Shown piece by piece: positions 8,856-17,562 of a stretch of DNA of 64,000 nucleotides; the stretch's first letter is position 1, and the number at the start of each line of letters is the position of its first letter. Below the pieces are notes generated by a model. That model did not search any database, was not told the DNA's origin, and saw nothing but the letters and a program-made list of their open reading frames with translations. Origin of the DNA: Streptomyces guryensis (GTDB taxonomy: Bacteria > Actinomycetota > Actinomycetes > Streptomycetales > Streptomycetaceae); the NCBI RefSeq assembly GCF_021261325.1, contig NZ_JAJSBI010000019.1, positions 62,001 through 126,000 on the forward strand, given 5' to 3'. Both the position numbers and the translations under genes were made by a program.

Positions 8856-9737
8856 TCAGGGCAGGGGCGCCGCACCGGCGGGGTCGAGCAGCGGGGCGAG
8901 CAGATCGCCGTAGTCCTGGAGGCGGGGCGCGAGGTCGGCTGCCTGGAAGGTGAGCTGCGCGGGCGACCCGCACTCCTCGACCTCGGTCCAGGTGACCGGT
9001 GCGGAGACGGTGGGCTCGGGCCGGGCGCGCAGGGTGTAGGGCGTGGCCGTGGTCTTCCGGGCGGCGTTCTGACTCCAGTCGACGAAGACCTTCCCGGGCC
9101 TGAGGCTCCGGGTCATCCGGTGCAGGGCGAGGCGGGGCATGGCGCGCTCGGCCTCGACGGCGAGCTGCTTGGCGTACTCACTCACCTGCTCGGACGGGGT
9201 GGGCCGTACCGCTGCGAGCAGGTGCAGCCCCTTGGACCCGGAGGTCTTGGCGAAGGCGTCGATGCGGTCGGCCGCGAGCCGCTCCCGCAGCCAGAGGGCG
9301 ACCTCACAGCAGTCGACGACGGACGCGGGCGCTCCCGGATCGAGATCGAAGACGATCCGGTCGGCGACACCGGCGTCCTGGACGACCCACTGAGGCGTGT
9401 GGAACTCGGTGACGAGGTTCGCGGCCCACATCAGGCTCGCCAGATCCTGTACGAGCACCATCCGCGCGGGCCCCTCCATCCGCGGCACCTCGGCGGTGGT
9501 GACCCAGTCGGGCGTACCGGGGGGCACGTTCTTGGCGAAGAACACCTGCCCGTCCGGCCCGTCCGGATACCGCAGGAAGGAGACGGGCCGGTCGCGGAGG
9601 TGAGGGAGCAGGTGGTCGGCGGTGGTGGCGTAGTAGTGCAGCACCTCACCCTTGGTGAACCCGGTCGCGGGATACAGCACCTTCTCGAGGTTGCTGAGCG
9701 CGAGCCGTCTCCCCTCCACCTCTGTGATCGGCGTCAT
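8856..9737 (-). CDS. ligD: LigD-type polymerase/primase domain protein (non-homologous end joining)
   Basis: 293 aa, a stand-alone LigD polymerase domain of the archaeo-eukaryotic primase superfamily. It shows the N-terminal LSNLEKVLYP, catalytic aspartates in FDLDP (Asp131 and Asp133), SGSKGLHL with the conserved His, and the third acidic position in KVFVDWSQN. It fills gaps with dNTPs or rNTPs at broken ends. The ligase and phosphoesterase parts of the fused mycobacterial LigD are absent, as is normal in Streptomyces, where they are separate genes. Divergent from ku across about 70 bp. Confidence 0.92.
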   Translation of the reverse strand: MTPITEVEGRRLALSNLEKVLYPATGFTKGEVLHYYATTADHLLPHLRDRPVSFLRYPDGPDGQVFFAKNVPPGTPDWVTTAEVPRMEGPARMVLVQDLASLMWAANLVTEFHTPQWVVQDAGVADRIVFDLDPGAPASVVDCCEVALWLRERLAADRIDAFAKTSGSKGLHLLAAVRPTPSEQVSEYAKQLAVEAERAMPRLALHRMTRSLRPGKVFVDWSQNAARKTTATPYTLRARPEPTVSAPVTWTEVEECGSPAQLTFQAADLAPRLQDYGDLLAPLLDPAGAAPLP

Positions 9738-9808
9738 ACGATGAGAATCTCACGCAAAACGCAAGAGGACTGTGTGAATGACGCAAACCGACCGAAAGGG
9801 TGCTGCGT

Positions 9809-10846
9809 GTGCGATCCATATGGAACGGGGCCATCTCGTTCGGCCTGGTCAGCATCCCGATCAAGCTGGTGAACGCCACCGAGAGCCACTCGATCTCCTT
9901 CCGCCAGATCCATCTGGAGGACGGCGGCCGCATCCGCTACCGCAAGGTCTGCGAACTGGAGGACAAGGAGGTGAGCGGGGCGGAGATCGGCAAGGGCTAC
10001 GAGGACGCGGACGGCACGATCGTCCCGATCACGGACGAGGACCTGGCCCACCTGCCGCTCCCCACGGCGAAGACGATCGAGATCGTGGCCTTCGTCCCGG
10101 CGGACAGCATCGACCCCCTCCAGATGGACGCGGCGTACTACCTGGCGGCGGGCGGCGCCCCGGCCGCCAAGCCGTACACCCTCCTGCGCGAGGCCCTCAA
10201 ACGCAGCAACAAGGTCGCGATCGCCAAGTACGCCCTGCGCGGCAGGGAACGACTGGGCATGCTGCGCGTGGTCGAGGACGCCATCGCCATGCACGGCCTC
10301 CTGTGGCCGGACGAGGTCCGCGCCCCCGAGGGCGTGGCTCCCGACGCAAAGGTCAACATCAACGACAAGGAACTCGACCTGGCGGACGCCTTGATGGACA
10401 CCCTGGGCGGGATCGACCTCGACGAACTCCACGACGAGTACCGCGAGGCGCTCGAGGAGGTCGTGGCGGCGAAGGCGGCCGGCGAGACACCACCGGAGTC
10501 CCCGGAACCGGCAAAGGGCGGCAAGGTCCTGGACCTGATGGCAGCACTGGAAAAGAGCGTGAAGGCCGCCAAGGAGTCACGCGGCGAGGAGGACGCGGAG
10601 GTCACACACCTCCCGGCCCGCAAGTCCGCTCGCACGGCCCCGAAGCAGACAGCCGGAAAGAAGTCGACGTCCACGGCCAAGAAGACGACCGCGAAGAAGT
10701 CGACGGCGTCGACATCAGCGAAGAAGACGACGGCGAAGTCGACGCAGGGGGCGAGAAAGACGGCGTCAAAAACAACCACCGCAAAAGAGACCACGGCAAA
10801 GAAAACCGCGGCAAAGAAGACGACATCCCGCAAACGCACGGCATGA
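9809..10846 (+). CDS. ku: Ku DNA end-binding protein
   Basis: 345 aa. It opens with RSIWNGAISFGLVSIPIKLV, the hallmark Ku N-terminus, followed by the ring-forming beta-barrel with KRSNKVAIAKYALRGRERLG. The C-terminus is a long Lys/Thr/Ala-rich tail (about residues 250-345), a non-specific DNA-binding extension common in actinobacterial Ku. GTG at 9809 is preferred to GTG at 9800 because GAAAGG lies 9 bases before the former but abuts the latter. It binds double-strand ends and recruits the LigD polymerase encoded divergently. Confidence 0.95.
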   Translation: MRSIWNGAISFGLVSIPIKLVNATESHSISFRQIHLEDGGRIRYRKVCELEDKEVSGAEIGKGYEDADGTIVPITDEDLAHLPLPTAKTIEIVAFVPADSIDPLQMDAAYYLAAGGAPAAKPYTLLREALKRSNKVAIAKYALRGRERLGMLRVVEDAIAMHGLLWPDEVRAPEGVAPDAKVNINDKELDLADALMDTLGGIDLDELHDEYREALEEVVAAKAAGETPPESPEPAKGGKVLDLMAALEKSVKAAKESRGEEDAEVTHLPARKSARTAPKQTAGKKSTSTAKKTTAKKSTASTSAKKTTAKSTQGARKTASKTTTAKETTAKKTAAKKTTSRKRTA

Positions 10847-10917
10847 CGCTCGCGTGACATCGACGGCGGCGGAGAGCACGTCCGTGGTGCCGGCCCTTCT
10901 TGTCGTTCCGGGCGGTG

Positions 10918-12258
10918 TCAGTGGCCGGTTCGTGCGAGGACATCGTCGAGGGTCTCAGCCTGTCGGAGGGGCCTGAAGTGGACGTGGCCGTCGGGATCGA
11001 CGCGCACTCCGTGGACTGCGGGGTCGGGCAGGCTGTTGTAGTGGAAGGGGGTGGAGGAGTAGTACGCGCCGGTGTCCAGGAGGGCGACGATGTCGCCCGG
11101 GGCGAGCAGGGGCAGCGGGCGGGCCTCGGCGAGCAGGTCGCCGGCGAAGCAGCAGGGGCCCGCGATGTCCTGCGGCACGGGTTCGCCTTGCTTCAGGATC
11201 CCGTCTGGGCCGTGGGCGGTGAGGCGCAGGGGCCAGGCAGTCGGCATGAACACCGTCCGGGTGGCGACCTGGGCGCCGGCATGGGTGATCGCGATCGGGC
11301 GTCCGCCGGAGACCTTGGTGTATTCCACGCAGGCGGCGGTGAAGCCGTTCTTGGCCAGCAGGGATCGTCCGAACTCGGTGACGATCCGGTATTCGCCGGT
11401 GAACAGGGCCGGGGCATGGGTCCGGAGAGTGGCGACGTAGTCGTCGAAGCCGGGGGTCGTCTCGTCGTCGGCGAAGTTGACGGGGAGTCCGCCGCCGATG
11501 TCGATGCCGATCACCTGGCGTCGGCCACAGGTTGAGTTGACCTCGTCGGCGAAGGCCACGGCCTTCGCGATGCCCTGGGCGATCAGTTCGAGCGGGCAGC
11601 CCTGCGATCCGACGTGCGCGTGGACCCATGTCAGCCATGGCCGGTCACGGTAGGCGGCAAGGAGCCGCTGCCGATTTCCGTCGTCTTCCAGCGCGATGCC
11701 GAATTTCGAGGTCGCGGTGGCCGTGCTCATCTCTGCGATTCCACCGCCACCGACCTGGGGATTGAGACGGACGCCGAGCCGGGAGGCGGGGGCGGACTCG
11801 GAGGTGGAGGCGGACTCGGAGGTGGCGGCGGGGGCCTCCGCGAGGATCTCGTCGATGCGGGCGAGTTCCTGGAAATTGTCCGCGTTGACCGCGACGCCCA
11901 GTTCAAGGGCCTGGCGAAGGTCGGAGCGGGTCTTCGCGGGGGAGTCGTAGACGATCTGTTCCGGCGCGAAGCCGGCGGCCAGCGCCTGCGCGAGCTCTCC
12001 CGGACTGGCCACCTCGCAGCCCATGCCGAGGCTGCGCAACTCCGCCAGTACCGGCACCAGACAGTTCGCCTTCGCCGCGAAGGTGTGCAGGACGTTCACC
12101 GAGTCCGGAAACGCCTTGTGCAGCGCGGCGACACTCGCCGCGACGCCGTCGAGGTCGACGAAGGCGGTCAGGGCGGCGCTGTCGGGTTCGACGAGACGAT
12201 CCCGCACGGCCGCACGCAGGATGCGTTCGCGCCGCTCGCCTGCTGGGGAGTTCGTCAT
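10918..12258 (-). CDS. Fold-type III PLP-dependent decarboxylase (ornithine/diaminopimelate decarboxylase family)
   Basis: 446 aa. The PLP lysine is in FAAKAN, the phosphate loop is GIDIGGGLPV, and the dimer-interface Cys region reads CCFAGDLL, followed by DTGAYYSS. It is not the biosynthetic LysA, which is encoded at 35.5 kb. A low-complexity insert (SESASTSESAPAS) encoded by two tandem 18-bp repeats (11791-11826) breaks the barrel before RLGVRLNP. Last gene of a transport operon, overlapping the amidotransferase gene by ATGA. It probably decarboxylates the amino acid brought in by the ABC transporter; substrate unknown. Confidence 0.85.
   Translation of the reverse strand: MTNSPAGERRERILRAAVRDRLVEPDSAALTAFVDLDGVAASVAALHKAFPDSVNVLHTFAAKANCLVPVLAELRSLGMGCEVASPGELAQALAAGFAPEQIVYDSPAKTRSDLRQALELGVAVNADNFQELARIDEILAEAPAATSESASTSESAPASRLGVRLNPQVGGGGIAEMSTATATSKFGIALEDDGNRQRLLAAYRDRPWLTWVHAHVGSQGCPLELIAQGIAKAVAFADEVNSTCGRRQVIGIDIGGGLPVNFADDETTPGFDDYVATLRTHAPALFTGEYRIVTEFGRSLLAKNGFTAACVEYTKVSGGRPIAITHAGAQVATRTVFMPTAWPLRLTAHGPDGILKQGEPVPQDIAGPCCFAGDLLAEARPLPLLAPGDIVALLDTGAYYSSTPFHYNSLPDPAVHGVRVDPDGHVHFRPLRQAETLDDVLARTGH
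11791..11826. repeat. Two tandem 18-bp repeats inside the decarboxylase gene
   Basis: Unit GGCGGACTCGGAGGTGGA occurs twice, the second copy differing only at the last base. The unit is a multiple of three, so the frame is kept; it encodes the Ser/Glu/Ala/Thr-rich insert. Confidence 0.8.
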
Positions 12259-13016
12259 GCGGAAACGTTCCTTTCCTGGTCGCGATCAGCCGCGTACCGG
12301 GCAGACCACGAGATGAAGTCCTCGAAGAGCCGGCGGTGGGCGGGTTGGCTGGTCAGCTCCTCCGGGTGGTACTGGACGCCGGTGATCCACCGGTCGGGGT
12401 CGGCCGACTCGACGGCTTCCACGACGCCGTCCTCAGCTCTGCCGACCACTCGTAGGGCCGGTGCGGGCCTGGCGATGGCCTGATGGTGCAGGCTGTTGAC
12501 CCGGAGCAGTCGTGCTCCGGACAGTCCGGCGAGGCGGGAGCCGTCTTCGAGACGAAGCTCATGCGCTTCCGCGTTCAGAGGAAGGTCCGGTAGGTGGGAG
12601 ACGTCGCCCGGCTCCAGGTGCTGGATCAGGCTGCCGCCCAGGGCGACGTTGAGGATCTGGCAACCGCGGCAGATGCCGAGTACGGGCATTCCCAGGCGGA
12701 CCGCACGGTGAATGGCGGCGATCTCCAGCGCGTCGAGGTCCGCGTCGATGACCGTCTCGGGCCGCGGCTCCTCCCCGAATCGGCGGGGGTGCGGGTCGGG
12801 CGCGCCGATTCCGCCGGGCAGCAGCAGGCCGTCGACGCGTTCCATCACGTACTGGACGGCGGCGACGTCGATTCCGGGCACGACGACGATGGGTATGGCG
12901 CCCGCATCGGTCAGCACCCGTACGTAGTTCTCCGTCAGCCTCAGGACGGATGGACGGTCGGGCAGGTCCCGGCCGACCGTCACCGCGATCAGGGGCCGAT
13001 GGACATTGTCAGACAC
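12255..13016 (-). CDS. Class I glutamine amidotransferase-like gamma-glutamyl hydrolase (PuuD type)
   Basis: 253 aa, peptidase C26 family. The nucleophile elbow is GICRGCQILN, and the catalytic His/Glu pair is in VQYHPEE. PuuD-like enzymes remove the gamma-glutamyl group from gamma-glutamylated amines. The start is GTG 13016, ten bases after GAGAGG. The frame stays open further upstream through the 8-bp tandem repeat, giving a spurious PTHPRTHA-repeat extension. It overlaps the decarboxylase gene by ATGA. Together they suggest breakdown of an amino acid or its gamma-glutamyl derivative. Confidence 0.85.
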   Translation of the reverse strand: MSDNVHRPLIAVTVGRDLPDRPSVLRLTENYVRVLTDAGAIPIVVVPGIDVAAVQYVMERVDGLLLPGGIGAPDPHPRRFGEEPRPETVIDADLDALEIAAIHRAVRLGMPVLGICRGCQILNVALGGSLIQHLEPGDVSHLPDLPLNAEAHELRLEDGSRLAGLSGARLLRVNSLHHQAIARPAPALRVVGRAEDGVVEAVESADPDRWITGVQYHPEELTSQPAHRRLFEDFISWSARYAADRDQERNVSA

Positions 13017-13032
13017 GGAGTTGTTGCCTCTC

Positions 13033-13128
13033 GTGGGTGCGTGGGTGCGTGGGTGCGTGGGTGCGTGGGTGCGTGGGTGCGTGGGTGCGTGGGTGCGTGG
13101 GTGCGTGGGTGCGTGGGTGCGTGGGTGC
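13033..13128. repeat. Perfect 12 x 8-bp tandem repeat (GTGGGTGC)n
   Basis: Twelve uninterrupted identical units over 96 bp. It fills the only real gap of the operon, between the ABC ATPase stop at 13145 and the hydrolase ribosome-binding site. The unit is not a multiple of three, so copy-number change would shift any frame crossing it and alter spacing by 8 bp per unit. See findings. Confidence 0.98.
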
Positions 13129-13144
13129 GGCACGCGTGATCGAT

Positions 13145-13921
13145 CTACAGGACGCTGTCGAGGAACGCCCTCGTGCGCTCGTGCCGCGGATCGTCGATGA
13201 CACGGGACGGCGCGCCGGACTCGACGACGATGCCGTCGTCCATGAAGACCACCTGGTCCGCCACCTCGCGGGCGAAGCCGATCTCATGGGTGACGACGAT
13301 CATCGTCATTCCGCTCCTCGCGAGGTCGCGCATCACGCTCAGCACGTCACCGACGAGTTCGGGGTCCAGCGCGGAGGTCGGCTCGTCGAACAACATCAGC
13401 TTCGGTTCCATGGCGAGCGCGCGTGCGATGGCGACCCTTTGCTGCTGGCCTCCTGACAGATGGGCCGGATAGGCGCCGGCGTGGTCGGTGAGGCCGACCC
13501 GCCGCAGCAGTTCCATGCCGCGCGCCCGGGCGTCCGCGCGGCTGTGGTGGGCCACTCCGACCGGGGCCTCGGTGATGTTCCCCAGGGCCGTGAGGTGGGG
13601 GAACAGGTTGAACCGCTGGAAGACCATGCCGATGCTGCGGCGCTGAGCCGCGATCTGCTTCGGCTTCATCTCCCTGGCTCGCCCCTTGCGAGAGGCGTGT
13701 TCCTCGTAGCCCATCAACTCGCCGTCGACATGGATACGGCCGCCGTCGACCTTCTCCAGGTGGTTGATGCAGCGCAGGAAGGTCGACTTGCCAGAGCCCG
13801 ACGGCCCGAGCAGACACATCACCTCCCCGCGCCGGACTTCGAGGTCGATGCCCTTGAGCACGTGGTGGGCGCCGAAGTGTTTGCGTACGTTCCTGGCCTC
13901 GACCAACGGGCTCGGGGTCAT
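13145..13921 (-). CDS. Polar amino acid ABC transporter ATP-binding protein
   Basis: 258 aa. Walker A GPSGSGKST, Q-loop MVFQRFNLFPH, signature LSGGQQQRVAIARAL, Walker B LMLFDEPTSALDP and the switch His in VVTHEIGFA are all intact. The sequence is of the GlnQ/HisP type. ATG 13921 overlaps the permease stop by ATGA; the open frame continues upstream as an antiphase run through the permease gene and is not used. It powers import by the adjacent permease. Confidence 0.95.
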   Translation of the reverse strand: MTPSPLVEARNVRKHFGAHHVLKGIDLEVRRGEVMCLLGPSGSGKSTFLRCINHLEKVDGGRIHVDGELMGYEEHASRKGRAREMKPKQIAAQRRSIGMVFQRFNLFPHLTALGNITEAPVGVAHHSRADARARGMELLRRVGLTDHAGAYPAHLSGGQQQRVAIARALAMEPKLMLFDEPTSALDPELVGDVLSVMRDLARSGMTMIVVTHEIGFAREVADQVVFMDDGIVVESGAPSRVIDDPRHERTRAFLDSVL

Positions 13922-14901
13922 GAGTCCGCCTCCGTCCTGGCGTTCCGGGGATTGGTGTGAGCGACCTGTGCGACGCGGGTCCGGATCCGCGTGGCCGTGT
14001 GCCGGGCCTGCTGCCAAGGCGTGGTGGGCAGGCTGCGGCCCGCACCGCGGCCGTAACGGCGTTCGAGGTAGTACTGAGGTACGGACAGCACCGAGGTGAG
14101 GACCAGGTACCAGGCGCTCGCGACGATCAGCAGCTCGACCTGGCTGAGGTTCTGCGCGGAGATCCAGCTCGCTCGCGTGTAGAGCTCCGGCACCGCGATC
14201 AGCTGGAGCAGGGCGGTGTTCTTGAGCATCGAGATCGTCTCGTTGCCCATCGGCGGGATGATCACCCGCATCGCCTGGGGCACGATGATGCGCCGCAGGG
14301 TGTACGTCGGTGACATGCCCAGCGAGTGGGCTGCTTCGACCTGGCCGTGGTCGACGGAGAGCAGACCCGCGCGGACGATCTCGGAAGCGTAGGCGGCTTC
14401 GTTCATCCCGAGCGCCAGCAGGCCGGCGACGAACGGGGTCACGATCGTATTGGTGTTCGCGGAGAAGAAGTGGATCGAAGTGAACGGGATACCGAGGCTG
14501 ATTTTTTCGTACAGCAGGCCGAGGTAGCCCCAGAAGACGATCTGGACGAGCAGCGGGGTGCCCCTGAAGAACCACGTGTAGCCCCAGGAGACCACGCGCA
14601 GCACCGGGTTCGCGGAGAGCCGCATCACGGCGAGCGCGACGGCGAGGGTGGTCGCCAGCAGCATCGAGCAGGCGGTGAGGCCCACCGTGAGCAGGACGCC
14701 TTGGAGGATCCGCCCGTCGAAGAGGAAGTCGGCGATGGTGGCGTGGTCGATGTTCCGGTTGTTCCACAGGGAGAGCACCCACCCCGCGCACAGGGCGACC
14801 AGAGCGGCTGCGGTGATCCAACGCCCCGGGTGGCTCCGGGGCACCGCGTCCACGTCGTCTGCCCCGGCGGTGGACTTCACGGTCATGTCCGTGGCGGTCA
14901 T
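13918..14901 (-). CDS. Polar amino acid ABC transporter permease (HisM/GlnP family)
   Basis: 327 aa. About five membrane helices; the coupling EAA loop is EAAHSLGMSPTYTLRRIIVP. An N-terminal helix (about 28-46) and the run GRILQGVLLTVGLTACSMLL match the HisMQ family. A C-terminal tail of some 50 charged residues is longer than usual. Only one permease gene is present, so a homodimer is expected. It overlaps both neighbours by 4 bp. Confidence 0.93.
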   Translation of the reverse strand: MTATDMTVKSTAGADDVDAVPRSHPGRWITAAALVALCAGWVLSLWNNRNIDHATIADFLFDGRILQGVLLTVGLTACSMLLATTLAVALAVMRLSANPVLRVVSWGYTWFFRGTPLLVQIVFWGYLGLLYEKISLGIPFTSIHFFSANTNTIVTPFVAGLLALGMNEAAYASEIVRAGLLSVDHGQVEAAHSLGMSPTYTLRRIIVPQAMRVIIPPMGNETISMLKNTALLQLIAVPELYTRASWISAQNLSQVELLIVASAWYLVLTSVLSVPQYYLERRYGRGAGRSLPTTPWQQARHTATRIRTRVAQVAHTNPRNARTEADS

Positions 14902-15815
14902 CCGGCGTTGACCTTCGCAGCGGTGACGCCGTACGACGACAGGCCGTACTTCGTCAGGATCCTGCCGTACGTGCCGTCCTTGATGACCGAGGTCAGCGCC
15001 GCCTGGAGGGCCAGGACGAGGTCGTGGTCCTTGCGGAGAACCCCGATGCCGGTGAAGACCGGCGCGTAGCCGGTGGGGTGCGCGGCGTCGTGGACGACCT
15101 CGAACTGTTTGCCGTTGCCGGCCGTCCGGGCGGTGTACTCGGCGACCGCCGCGTCGAGGACGTCGGCGGTGCCCTTGCCCGCGCGGACGGCGACCAGGGA
15201 GTCACCCTCGGCGGGCAGTTCGACCACGGTGATCGGCTTCTTGCCGGCGGCCTTGCAGCTCGGGGCCTGCGCCCTCATGAGGTCGGCTTGCGTGGTGGCC
15301 TTGGCGACCGTGACGGACTTGCCACAGAGGTCCAGCACGCCGCGGATCTTCTCGGGGTTGCCCTTCTTGACGACGATGTCCATGCCGGCGTGGAAGTAGT
15401 CGACGAAAGACAGGCTCTTCTGCCGTGCCGGCGTGTCGTTCATCCCGTACATGATGATCTGGTGCTTGCCGGACTGCAGCGACGGGATGATGCTGTCGAA
15501 CGCCTGGTTGGTGAAGGTGAAGGGGACGCCGAGCTTGGCTCCGAGCGCCTGCCCCAGGTCGTAGTCGAATCCGGTGAACTTCTGCTGCGAGTCGAGCATT
15601 TCCATCGGCGCGTAGACGCCGCTGGCCACGTTGATCCCGTCCTTGAAGCGTGCGGGCAGCAGCTTCGCGACCGCCGCATCGGCGGCGACCGGTGCGGTGG
15701 CCGCCTTGCCCCCGTCCGTCGCGGAGCCGGCGGTCGCGCCCCCGCCGCCACAGGCGGTGAGGAGCACTGCCATGGTCGTCGCGGCAACGGCAGTGACGAG
15801 ATGAGTTCTGGCCAT
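14898..15815 (-). CDS. Amino acid ABC transporter solute-binding lipoprotein
   Basis: 305 aa. The lipobox is LTAC. A family 3 solute-binding fold follows (INVASGVYAPMEM, FTGFDYDLGQALGAKLG, FDSIIPSLQSGKHQIIMYG). An ATG four codons upstream exists, but GGAG lies six bases before the ATG at 15815, so the inner start is chosen. First gene of the operon; its promoter faces the PucR-type regulator. The ligand is probably an amino acid or opine-like compound. Confidence 0.92.
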   Translation of the reverse strand: MARTHLVTAVAATTMAVLLTACGGGGATAGSATDGGKAATAPVAADAAVAKLLPARFKDGINVASGVYAPMEMLDSQQKFTGFDYDLGQALGAKLGVPFTFTNQAFDSIIPSLQSGKHQIIMYGMNDTPARQKSLSFVDYFHAGMDIVVKKGNPEKIRGVLDLCGKSVTVAKATTQADLMRAQAPSCKAAGKKPITVVELPAEGDSLVAVRAGKGTADVLDAAVAEYTARTAGNGKQFEVVHDAAHPTGYAPVFTGIGVLRKDHDLVLALQAALTSVIKDGTYGRILTKYGLSSYGVTAAKVNAG

Positions 15816-15886
15816 GTGCGTCTCCATTCGGTCGGTCGGACGTGTGGTCCGGTGCGGGTGTTGCGGCGATTCTGCATTCCGCCCGC

Positions 15887-15915
15887 ACTAGGGGTCCTAG
15901 TCCGAATGGTCTAGG
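15887..15915. promoter_or_regulatory. Candidate PucR operator
   Basis: Perfect inverted repeat ACTAGG-GGT-CCTAGT at 15887-15901, with a third half-site CTAGG at 15911-15915. The third half overlaps the AGGA ribosome-binding site of the regulator gene (ATG 15924). The position suggests control of both the divergent transport operon and the regulator itself. Inferred from symmetry only. Confidence 0.55.
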
Positions 15916-15923
15916 ATCTGGCC

Positions 15924-17513
15924 ATGTCGTTGTCCGATCGGCCAAGCAGCAGGACCTTTACCGTCCGTCACCTCGTCGACGGCATCGGAGCGCCGATCCT
16001 CAACGCGCTGACCGCGCAGGGCGCGCTGGAACAGCCGGTGCGGGGCACCGTCCTCCACGACCCCGCCGACCCGCTGCCCCCCGGGCGTGACCAGGTGCTG
16101 CTGATGCCCGGGCTGCTGGCCGATCAGCCCGCGGCAGCCGAACTCGTACGGGAAGCGGCCCGCCTCGGGTACAGCGCCATGGTCGTCAAGCTGAGGGGGG
16201 CGAAGGGCACCGAGCTGGTCACCGAGGCGGAGGGCAGCGGCCTCCCCCTGCTGGCGGCCGCGGACGAGGTCTCCTGGCGCCACCTCGACGCGTTGCTGCT
16301 CTCCGTCCTGGGGTCGCAAGGCGTCGGCGGCGGGTCGGCGGCGGACAGCGGAGACGGCCTTTTCGCTCTGGCGAACGCAGTCAGCGCCGTCATCGGCGGG
16401 TCCGTGGCCATCGAGGACCTGGACCGACGGGTGATGGCCTACTCGTCATCTCCCGATCAGCGCATCGACTCCCTGCGCCGCGAAGGAATTCTCAGCCGCC
16501 GAGTCCCGGAGATCGACCACAACCTGGAGCGCTATCGCGTCCTGCTCGGCTCCGAAGGCGTGGTCCGCTTCCCCGAGGCCCTCGGCGCCCTGCCACGAGC
16601 AGCCGTCACCATCAGGGCCGGCACCCAGCCTCTCGGCACGATCTGGGCGATCGAAAGCCCCGACGGCATCGGCGCCGACGGAGAACGAGCTCTGATCGAC
16701 TGCGCACGACTGGCCGCACTGCACATTCTCCGCAACCGCAACGCGAGCGAACTCGAACTCCAAAAGCGCGAGAGCGCGCTCCTGGGCGCGTTGGAGGGCC
16801 TGTGGCCCACCCACGAGACCAGCTTCCGTCTGTCCATCCCGCCAGGAGCCGAACTCGGCCTTCTCGGATTCGCGGCCTCCGCCGACGCCAGGGGTCTCCT
16901 CGCCCTGACAGCCCACCTGGGGCACGCCCTGACCCGCTACGTCGTGCCCGTCCGCCCCGACGCGAGCATCGCCACGACATCCCGCGCCATCTACGTCCTG
17001 CTGCCCGGCGGCGGCTCCGCGGCCGCGACCCGCCTCGCCAAAGGCGCGCTCACCTCGATCCGCGGCTCGTTCGGCGACTTCGTACGCGTGGCGATCGCCC
17101 CTGCTGACACGGATCCGGCAAGTCTGCCCGCGATGCGCCGCGAGACGGACGACATTCTCCGGGTGACCACCGCCCACCCGGACGCACCGCCCGTCGCCAC
17201 CCTCGACGACGTGCGCGCACGGCTCCTGCTGGCCCGCGTCGGCGACGAACTCAGCCACGAACCCCGCCTGAGACACCCCGGTGTCGCCGCGATGGTCGCT
17301 CATGACACCGAGAACGGAACGGACTTCGTCGTCTCGCTCCTCGCCTGGCTGGAAGCGGTGGGCAACGTCGCCGAGGCCGCGGCGCGCCTGGGCGTGCACA
17401 CAAACACCCTCCGCTACCGCCTGCGACGCACCGCCGAACTCTTCGGCTTGCCCCTGGAACAGCCCGACGACCGACTCGCGGTATGGCTCCAACTGCGCCT
17501 GCTCCAGCGCTGA
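15924..17513 (+). CDS. PucR-family transcriptional regulator
   Basis: 529 aa. An N-terminal PucR-type sensory region is followed by a GGDEF-like central domain and the C-terminal PucR helix-turn-helix (GNVAEAAARLGVHTNTLRYR). Members usually activate catabolic operons for purines, amino acids or amines in response to substrate. It is divergent from the ABC/hydrolase/decarboxylase operon and is very probably its regulator. Confidence 0.9.
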   Translation: MSLSDRPSSRTFTVRHLVDGIGAPILNALTAQGALEQPVRGTVLHDPADPLPPGRDQVLLMPGLLADQPAAAELVREAARLGYSAMVVKLRGAKGTELVTEAEGSGLPLLAAADEVSWRHLDALLLSVLGSQGVGGGSAADSGDGLFALANAVSAVIGGSVAIEDLDRRVMAYSSSPDQRIDSLRREGILSRRVPEIDHNLERYRVLLGSEGVVRFPEALGALPRAAVTIRAGTQPLGTIWAIESPDGIGADGERALIDCARLAALHILRNRNASELELQKRESALLGALEGLWPTHETSFRLSIPPGAELGLLGFAASADARGLLALTAHLGHALTRYVVPVRPDASIATTSRAIYVLLPGGGSAAATRLAKGALTSIRGSFGDFVRVAIAPADTDPASLPAMRRETDDILRVTTAHPDAPPVATLDDVRARLLLARVGDELSHEPRLRHPGVAAMVAHDTENGTDFVVSLLAWLEAVGNVAEAAARLGVHTNTLRYRLRRTAELFGLPLEQPDDRLAVWLQLRLLQR

Positions 17514-17524
17514 GCCGACCATCA

Positions 17525-17541
17525 CCCCACGAGGCGTGGGG
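17525..17541 (+). terminator. Short hairpin behind the PucR gene
   Basis: CCCCACG-AGG-CGTGGGG, a perfect 7-bp stem 11 bases after the regulator stop. There is no T-run, as is usual for Streptomyces terminators. Confidence 0.55.
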
Positions 17542-17562
17542 CACTGGGCGGATGCCGAAAGC

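Noticed and set aside
10918..12258. Second lysA
   Set aside because: Same fold family, but the active-site region (CCFAGDLL) and operon setting differ from diaminopimelate decarboxylase; the real lysA is at 35543.
13033..13128. CRISPR or telomere-like repeat
   Set aside because: Eight-base perfect units without spacers, inside an operon; a simple sequence repeat explains it.
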